The notes under the pieces: generated by a model | Databases searched by the model: none | What the model was told of the DNA's origin: nothing | The model's input: only the letters and a program-made list of their open reading frames with translations | Shown here: positions 56,465-64,000 of the stretch, one piece after another | Layout: every line of letters starts with the position of its first letter | How positions within the stretch are numbered: position 1 is the first letter of the stretch | Made by a program: the position numbers and the translations under genes | From: Diphasiastrum complanatum | Taxonomy: Eukaryota > Streptophyta > Lycopodiopsida > Lycopodiales > Lycopodiaceae | Length of the DNA: 64,000 nucleotides | NCBI GenBank assembly: GCA_029204225.1 | Contig: CM055111.1 | Location: 43,156,815 to 43,220,814 of the forward strand | Reading direction: 5' to 3'

Positions 56465-57560
56465 AGCTTGCTGCATCCAAGTTCAAAAGTTGGGTTTGAC
56501 CCCTATCTAGCCTTGTCGTGCTCGATCAAAATATGCTCTATATAGGAACCGCTTGGTGTAATCGTGGGTGCTCGATGGAAGGTCAGTGATGGGAATGCCA
56601 AGTGTGTCAAGTAAATGGGAGACTTGGAAAATGATACCCCTAACTATGGTGTTGAGATGGGTAACTATTGCCTGTGTGTATCATTACTCAGCTATGTTGA
56701 ATATATGTTATAAGCCGAAAGATGGTGTTGAGCTGTAAAGGTGAAGCTGCAAACTCTGCCAGAATGATCTGATGTGGGATGGAGGGTTTAGCCCGTATCA
56801 TAAGTGATACATAAGAATCTGCAGGCACAAGGTAGTGGCCCAATGACGAAGTGAGACTTGTACACCATGCTTCTTTTGCACGTAAATTGTGGGGGTAACA
56901 ATAGTATAAAAAAGGCAACACTCACCCGGGGCATGTTGAATAAATTCCAAAAACAGAACCTCTCCAATTGGACAAGGGAAGCGTGTCCCTTCCCAAGTCT
57001 AGTCGTAGCTGCCTATCTCATACCATATATAGGCCGGTAAAGAGCACCTCTAAATAAGTGTAGGATGATACAATCTCTAGTGGCTGCCCATCAGTTGGAT
57101 GAAGGTCCTAGATGTGTTGAAGACCTTAACTTTGGTCTTTGCAATGTCAAGCCTAATGTATCCAATCCAATATCTCGTCCTGAGATGTGAATTCATATGT
57201 ATAGTGCCTGTTCATCACTTTTGATGAACTCCATGATCGGATGTAGTGACTCTATGTATAAGCATGCAACCCCATTGGAACCTTTGCCAGTCACAAATGT
57301 TGAGTTTGTCCTATATGATGAGTCCCACTTGTAGCTTGAGAATATAGGTAGACCTCTCACTTGGTGCTCATGTGTCTCCATGAAAAATAATAGATCTCTC
57401 CTAGCAATAAAATCCATCTGGCATATTAAATTATGGCCTAGATTGCCAGATCCTTGCCCGAATACTCGCACGACGATTCACCAACCATCATCACATGGAC
57501 AGGTCACGGTTCACAAACCCATTACAAAGACAAGGTTAGGAACAAGATCCATAAGAGGAT
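56465..57560 (-). pseudogene. LINE fragment 2: endonuclease plus RT end
   Basis: On the minus strand, first an AP-type endonuclease stretch (RRDLLFFMETHEHQVRGLPI, SYKWDSSYRT, GVACLYIESLHPIMEFIKSD), then a deletion to RT C-terminal sequence (TKVKVFNTSRTFI, IRAKPSIPHQIILAEFAASP, LQLNTIFRLITYIQHS, FLYRAYFDRAR). The last blocks match LINE 1. The Glu in METHEH is the expected metal-binding residue. Most of the RT is missing. Confidence 0.72.
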
Positions 57561-57948
57561 ATGATACCGATAGGGCCACTGTCATGGACATTAATCAAAC
57601 TAGTATTCATAGATAGGATCTAGCAATCATAGACTCCAATATCCATTTTACAGGATCTGTGATTGAAGATTAGACTTTGGGATTTTGAATTAAACACAGA
57701 CATCCTTGTTGGGCACTTGGTGGGTCCTGCCATGTGACACTACACGATTTGGGTTAATAGGTGTGAGGGTACTGGCATCCCGCGTGTATAAGCCAGTGAG
57801 CACAATCAATAGAGTAGTATAATTTGTAGTCTAGGAATAAGCAACTTGGGCATTAGATTAGGATAAAATAATGTAGAGGCCCAAAGTCAAGTTTAGCCAA
57901 GGTTTCAGGCTAGCAAGTTGGAAGGAAATCACATGTATCTTGTGAGGG

Positions 57949-58000
57949 GAGATGGGTGCAGGTGAATCAGTAACAGACTACCTTACTCGAGTGAAAGAGC
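57949..58000 (+). pseudogene. Copia gag scrap related to copia 1
   Basis: GAGESVTDYLTRVKE matches GTGESITDYFTRVKD of the copia 1 gag. Only about 50 bp remain; it sits at the outer edge of the gypsy E LTR. Confidence 0.6.
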
Positions 58001-58001
58001 C

Positions 58002-58648
58002 TTTTTGATTCCCTATAAGCACAAGAATCAAACACAGACACAGAGTGGAGCTGGCTGCGTCGTCTCCTCCCAACCTTTGCTGCATAGATCACGATGAGGA
58101 ATGCCTCTCTCTAGGCTCTCTTATCCATGAATCTCAAGCACCCCTAAACCTTGACCCTTCCTATCGTCGACACATGGGCAATTCCATGCACAGTCGACGC
58201 TCGCCACTCCGCAGTACTCTGCCACATGGGCAAACACGTAGGTCGACATGTGTCACTCATTCCCTGGACCAAGTGTTCCAGTGAAGATATGACACGTGTC
58301 ATGTTTGACCGGTCAACCCTGACATGCGTCACTCATTCATTGGACCAAATGTCCCAGTGACAGGTGTTAGTTGACCAGTCAACCCTCCTACTAAATAGGT
58401 GGTCAATCCAGCGACTCCTAATTAATGACCCAGTACCCCTATACCAAAGCTCAACATGCGACTCAGAGGCTCAATAACATAGACAACCATTCTACTTACA
58501 TTTCTTTTACAAGTGTCACCACAAGCCAGTGACCTAGCCATTTACAAATGTCACCACAGGCCGGTGACTAAGCCATTTCTGTATTTGCAAGAAGTACATC
58601 TGTAAGTAAAACAATAAACAACCGGGACAGGGAGTAAAAGCAGTAACA
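58002..58648 (-). repeat. Gypsy E 3' LTR
   Basis: On the minus strand GGGGGGAAGGGA precedes TGTTACTGCTTTTACTCC at 58648. The LTR holds direct repeats (GACACGTGTCA, AGTGACAGGTG and CCAGTGA.CTAG themes). The outer edge near 58002 is an estimate. Confidence 0.6.
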
Positions 58649-58659
58649 TCCCTTCCCCC

Positions 58660-60995
58660 CTTAGGTAACATCGTCTGCGATGGCAAAGCTAGGGTACTGT
58701 GCACGCAAATTGTGCGTGGTCTCCCAGGTAGCATCAGAAAGAGGCCTGCCATGCCAAGCGACCAAGTACTCACGGATCAGACGGTCGCATAAACACCTCT
58801 CCCGCCTATCCAATGCCCAACTGGCCTGGCCCATGGGTTACTTCTCCCTGCTCTTGGAATGCAAACAAACCATCAGACAACAAGTTATCACCGTTATGTA
58901 AAACCCGTTTCAATCTAGAAACATGAAATACAGGATGCACTTTACAAGTTTTAGGAAAATCTAACTTATACAATTTTCCAGGGTCCACAATAACGCAAGT
59001 ACAACTTGTAACATTTGCCTGTCTTAAGGGTCTTAGAGTCCTTGGGTACTTGGAGAAACACCATGTCTCCTACCAAAAACTCTCTAGGGGTGCGATGCTG
59101 ATCAACGTAAGACTTAGCTCGATCCATCGCTTGCCTAACATTAACCTTCGCTAACTCAAGCATTTTATTCATTTGAGTTAGGAAATTAGCTGCACTAGGC
59201 ACTTCATGAGGAATTCCTACTGTAACAGGACAAGCTAGCCTAAAACCATAATTAAGCTCGAAAGGACTCATCTTAGTACTCACATTTTCTTGTCACTGTA
59301 AGCAAACTCCAACAGTGGCAAGTACTTCTCCCACTGAGTTTGCTTATCTGCAACACATATCCTCTAAAGTCTGGTTGACTCTCTCAGTTTGGCCATCCGT
59401 TTCAGGATGCTCCGTACTGCTCATTCTCAATTGGACTTCAAGTTTGGCCATAACTGTAGTCCAAAAGTTTCCAGTGAATCGAGTATCCCTGTCAGATACT
59501 ATGGATGTGGTAATTCATGAAGTCTGAACACATGCTCGATAAACAAATTAGCTACTCCAGCCACATCAATCTTTTCACGCGTTGGAATAAAATGACCCAT
59601 CTTAGTGAGTCTGTCAACTATGACCAAGATAGAATCATGCTGTGATTGCGTACGAGGCAAGTTAGTATAAATTCCATGGAAATACTCTCCCATCTTCCAC
59701 CTGGCACAGGTAGTGGGTGTAAAACTCCAAGAGTTTTTATCCTTTCTGCTTTATTGACCTGGCACTTCAAACAGTGCGTCACATAATGGCAAGACTTTTT
59801 TCAATTTAGGCCACCAAAAGTTACGTAAGATCAACTCATAGGTCTTTTTTGCATCAGGATGACCTGCACTAGGGCTATCATGACGTAAATGGACAGCCTT
59901 CCTACGCAATTCCTCACAAGCTGGAACGAGAAGTTTGCCATTTCTTTCAATCATACCATCTTCTATGGCATATTTAAAGTAAGTGTGAGCAAAGAGACCA
60001 GAACTCTCATCTTGAGATTCTACTTGCGCAAGATTTGCCTATGTCACAATTCCTTGACAATGAGGATCCTCTTGTTGAGCCTGTCTAATCTCAGCAATCA
60101 GGTCATTTTCAATGACCACAAAAGACATCTGATACAACTTACAAGATACGAGATAATGCATCAGCCACACGATTTTCGGCACCTTTCTTGTACCGAATTA
60201 ACATGTGAAATTCCTGCATCAACTCAGCCCACCTGGCCTGGTGCCCTCTGAGGTCCGGCTGGTTGCAGAAATATCTCAAAGTGTTATGGTCAGTGCACAC
60301 ATAGAATTCCGCACCATACAAATAATGCCTCCATGCCTTCAAAGCGTCTTCAAAGCGTGGATAATGGCATACAACTCTTTCTCGTGAGTTGGATAGTTCT
60401 TTTGTGCAGGGTTGAGCTTCTTGCTCTCAAAGGCCACAGGCCTACCCTCTTGCATCAGAATTGCCCCAATGGCGATGTCACTTGCGTCCGTTTCTAAGAC
60501 CAATGGTTTTTGAGGGTCAAAATTTTTTAAAGTGACAAAGTCAGCCATAGCTTGTTTCAAAGCATCGAAACTTCGCTGCTGAACTTCCGTCCACTCTTTC
60601 CATTTACTTTTCTGTAACATATCGGTCTGGTGCAGCTACGTGTGAATAATTCTTCACACCTTTACGATAAAACACAGCCAACCCTAGAAAACTTCTTAGT
60701 GCCGTCAAGTTTGTAGGAACAGGCCAGGCAAGAAGAAGAACAACTTTCTGCGGATCCAATTTTATTCTATCTGCTGACACTATAAAACACAAATATGTTG
60801 TTTCTTTTTTAAACAATTCACTTTTTTTATCATTAGCGAACAATGTGTTTTCCCTCAAAGTTGATAACACAGTTCTAAGGTGATTAACATGCATCGCATC
60901 ACCACAACTGTAAACAAGTATGTCATCAACAAAATTAACCACGAACTTGCCAATAAACGGTTTAAGCACATCGCTCATCCTAACTCTCAAGGCAA
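58660..60995 (-). pseudogene. Gypsy E chromovirus: RT, RNase H, integrase, chromodomain
   Basis: Order on the minus strand: RT palm (SDVLKPFIGKFVVNFVDDIL), RNase H (LETDASDIAIGAILMQEGRP, THEKELYAIIHALK, CTDHNTLRYF), integrase zinc part (HLRHDSPSAGHPDAKKTYEL, with its Cys pair lost), core fragments (TKMGHFIPTREKIDVAGVAN), C-terminus (FLVGDMVFLQVPKDSKTLK, HPVFHVSRLKRVL) and chromodomain (REYLVAWHGRPLSDATWE). Frameshifts throughout. The RT fingers, protease, gag and 5' LTR are missing; it is cut at about 60995, where copia 3 LTR sequence begins. Confidence 0.9.
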
Positions 60996-61182
60996 AAGCT
61001 ATTTATGCCTAAAATACCGTTTGGCAAAAGCAATTATGCTAATTACTAAAATTTAGAAATAGCAATCTATGTTAGCATAAATATAAAATAGTATTCTATA
61101 CACCTATACTAAAAATAGAAATAGGCCTTCTAGCACGCAGGCTGGCCTCTACAATTAATTAATTAACCATTAATTCCTAACA
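60996..61182 (-). repeat. Copia 3 3' LTR, truncated
   Basis: On the minus strand AAGAGGGAG precedes TGTTAGGAATTAATGG at 61182. Only about 190 bp remain before gypsy E. Confidence 0.75.
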
Positions 61183-63790
61183 CTCCCTCTTAATGGATAA
61201 TTGATTATCAATAAGACCTAGGAGTGTCCTGATTTTCATGACCAAGTCCTTTTGTGAAGATATCTACAACTTGATCATTGGTGTTGCAGTAGATCAACCA
61301 GCTTTATACTTATCTATAGAACCATCAGACTTAAACTTGGTTCTATAAATCCACTTGCAACCTGTTGGAAGTACAACAAGATCCCATGGCTCGTTTTTCA
61401 TAATAGAACTGTGCTCCTCATCCATAGCAGTCTTCCAAACTTGTTCCTTTGCAGCATCTTCATAAAATAAAGGATCCTCTGAATGCAACACTGAAGCCTT
61501 AAACGCATAATGCGTTTCTTCACCATCTTCACAATAGTTGACACTTGAACGTGCCAATCTCTTAGGTCCTTGTCGACTCGATTCTCCCTCATCCAACATT
61601 TGACTATCTTTTATAGTCTCAAAATACCATCTTGGGAACTTCTCTGTAGGTGATGTAGAAGGAGAATAAGTATCAAATACTCTTGACATTTCCTTTCGTT
61701 TACCAAGATCCACCTCTGTACTCATCCTTGTGGGTACAATTTGTGTAGAAGTTGTATCACAAGGACCTGTATCTTCCTGAATATCATCTATGACAGGTGT
61801 TTTTGATGTAGGAGAAAATACATCCTCCTCATGATCTTCTAGGTTAGAAGACTCACTTTCTTCAAACACAACATCCCTGCTCATAATCACCTTCTTACTG
61901 GTAAGATTATAAAGGCGATATGCCTTCTCTTGCGCATCATAATAAACACTTGACTGCCTTTTAATCAAGTTTTTGACCAAGCATATGCAATACATCCAAA
62001 AACTCATAGATGATCCACTTTAGGTTTTATTTCCTGTGAAAGCTTCTTCTGGAGTTCGATTTAGATCAGCTTTTGTAGGACTTCTGTTAAGTAAGTAAAT
62101 TGCTGTACTAACTGCTTCGCCCCACAAATGATTCTTGAGTTCTTACCTCGTAGCATGCTTTGAGCACTCTCATAGACCTGTTCTTTCTCTCGGCTACTCC
62201 ATTATGCTGTGGTGTATCAATCGAAGCAAAAAATCTCTTGATACCATGTTCTTTGCAGAATCCCTGGAACTCTGTAGATATGAACTCACCTCCCTTATCT
62301 GAACGTAGAATCTTGATTTGCTTTCTAATCTGCTTCTCAACAAGTGATTTGAGCTGAGTAAAGTACTTAAAAGCTTGACTCTTATACTTAAGCAAGTATA
62401 TCCATACTTTCCTGGAAAAATCATCCACAAATACCATGAAGTAGGATGCTCCCCCTATAGACTCAGTCTTGATACTTGCCCATAACACATCCTTCACAGA
62501 TTTTTTACGAAGATACAATATTAGGTAATCCTATTACCATATTATTGTCTTTTAGAATTTGTAAGCTTTTATAGTCAGATGTCCAAACCTTTCATGCCAC
62601 ATCCTGCTCTCCATATTATCAGAAGCTGCACAAACCTGATGATCCGATGTAGACACATCAAGTTTGTAAAGTCGACCTTCCAAAGATCCTATGACCACAA
62701 CTTTGTAACCTTTGTTTTTGTCTTTGATAAGACACTTCTGATCATCAAACTTAACTTTCATGTTTTGTTTAGTGATAGCAGAAACTGAAAGTAAATTCTT
62801 CTTTAAACCTGGAACATAGAGAACATTCTTAATTTCTCCTATATCCCCTGAAGGTACCACTCATGATGTGGTGTCATATGTTGCATTGCTCATAATCAAT
62901 GTACCAACAGTCTTTAAAGATCTCTGATGTTGAAGCTGAGAATAACTCATAGCATCCCACATCTTGACTTTTCGTCTTCAATGAAGTTGCCTGACTGCTT
63001 CTTCTTGTCCTGGATTGCCTTCTTTTTCCTGCACTCAAACGCAAAATGACCATATTTACCACAAAGTTACAATTACCATTTCTTTTTGGATTGGATTTGG
63101 AGCTGTCTCCTTTTTCTGTATTGTCCTTGCCTTCCTGATTCTGATCCTTTTTGCCTCCTTTCTTCTTGCCTTGATTCGTGGTAAAGAAACCCAGCTCCTT
63201 GAAATCTTCCCTAGACATCAAGTTTTGTCTTTGTAACTCTTCCTCAAGTAGGAAACCATTCATCTCGTCGAATGTCGGCGATCTCTCCCTCAAACTCAGC
63301 GTCATAACAAAGTTTTGATATTGAAATGGTAAGCTATTCAAAACAATTTGAACAAGAGTATTGTCAAGTACAATTTCCCTATAGAAGACAACTGACCTCT
63401 TAGATCCTTCACCCTGATAATAAAATCCGTAATGGATTCTTCTGATTCCATTTTCAAGGTATGAAGTTTATTATTCAAGAACAAAGCTCGGACTTACTCA
63501 CGGTTTATATGTATTCCTAAGAATATCCCATGCATCCTTAGGCGCCCGGCTGCATGCCATCAGGGGAATAACCTTATCCTTCATGGACAAGTGGATGATA
63601 TGATGTGCACGTTGCACCCGTTTCTCGAATATCCTTCTATCTTGATCATTGAGATTTTGAGCCATCACCTCTTGTCCTGTGACAATTTCCCAATAATCCC
63701 TGTCCATTCAGTTTGAACTTCCACAAGCTGTAGTTAGATCCATCTAACTTGCTTGACTCCGGAAGAATAGATTCATGAAGGCTCCCCATC
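61183..63790 (-). pseudogene. Ty1/copia element 3 polyprotein
   Basis: It starts MGSLHESILPESSKLDGSNY near 63790. Frameshifts split gag (MDRDYWEIVTGQEV), a second gag frame, protease (WYIDYEQCNI, degraded), gag-pre-integrase (EIKNVLYVPGLKKNLLSVSA, MWHERFGHL), integrase (RSDKGGEFISTEFQGFCKEH, TPQHNGVAERKNRS) and the RT start (WKTAMDEEHSSIMKNE). At about 61290 it jumps to the last RNase H bases (VVDIFTKGLGH), deleting all of RT and RNase H. Sister of copia 1. Confidence 0.9.
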
Positions 63791-63834
63791 GTTGTCTTAC
63801 ACAGATGATGGGCTTTCCACTAAGAATATACTTG

Positions 63835-64000
63835 CATGCAACAATATTTGAGGATATCTTTCTCAGATAGTACCTGCCCAATTGTTGCCTTCCCTGGATA
63901 TCACCTGTCCAGATCTTGCATGCAACAATTTTTTAAGGATATTTCCTGTCCAGATCTTGCCTATCTGGTTTCTGCTTGTCCCAGATACTGCCTTCCTCAG
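63835..64000 (-). repeat. Copia 3 leader repeat, runs off the window
   Basis: On the minus strand, repeats of GGCAGTATCTGGGACAAG / GATCTGGACAGG type, like the copia 1 leader. The 5' LTR should lie beyond the window edge. Confidence 0.7.

Overview
This is plant nuclear DNA. The only host gene I can support is on the + strand: a phosphatidate cytidylyltransferase (CDP-diacylglycerol synthase, CDS1-type). Five exons are readable (8431-8532, 8638-8891, 9125-9276, 35869-36010, 55223-55379), and all five join with matching codon phases. Introns 1 and 2 are 105 and 233 bp. Introns 3 and 4 are 26,592 and 19,212 bp and are packed with transposons. The last part of the gene (about 150 codons by comparison with the family) lies beyond the window. 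Giant repeat-filled introns in a housekeeping gene, Ty1/copia elements primed by initiator-Met tRNA, chromodomain Ty3/gypsy elements and LINEs suggest a large-genome seed plant, perhaps a gymnosperm. The species is not determinable from this sequence.

Layout: 1-8.4 kb is 5' flank with decayed gag, copia and zinc-finger fragments, a very short SINE, a tRNA-like sequence and long (GA)n/(CA)n tracts. 8.4-9.3 kb holds exons 1-3. Intron 3 holds a solo-type copia LTR with primer site (10.6 kb), a hAT-like element (E1, 12.4-14.8 kb), two gypsy copies head to head (A, 14.8-20.6 kb, minus; B, 20.6-25.1 kb, plus), a two-gene hAT-like element (E2, 25.1-29.4 kb) and three short relatives in a row (E2b, E3, E4, to 32.4 kb), then a MITE-like element (E5, 34.2 kb). 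Intron 4 holds a gypsy fragment cut by a copia element (36.0-42.1 kb), a second copia (42.1-46.7 kb), a MITE (E6), a LINE fragment, a gypsy gag-protease fragment, and a nested pair of TIR elements (E7 inside E8, 53.05-54.64 kb). After exon 5 come a second LINE fragment, a chromodomain gypsy and a third copia, all on the minus strand. Every retroelement polyprotein read here is broken.

The strongest candidate for something undescribed is the TIR family E1-E8. Its copies begin CATAG or a near variant and end CTATG, several have clear 8-bp target duplications (hAT-like), and their terminal arms are built of nested palindromes able to form cruciforms. E4 and E7 share their interior but carry different palindrome motifs in their arms. 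The larger members (E1, E2, E3) carry a BED/DUF659-type transposase facing a second, small, very basic protein gene, plus subterminal 84-86 bp minisatellites.
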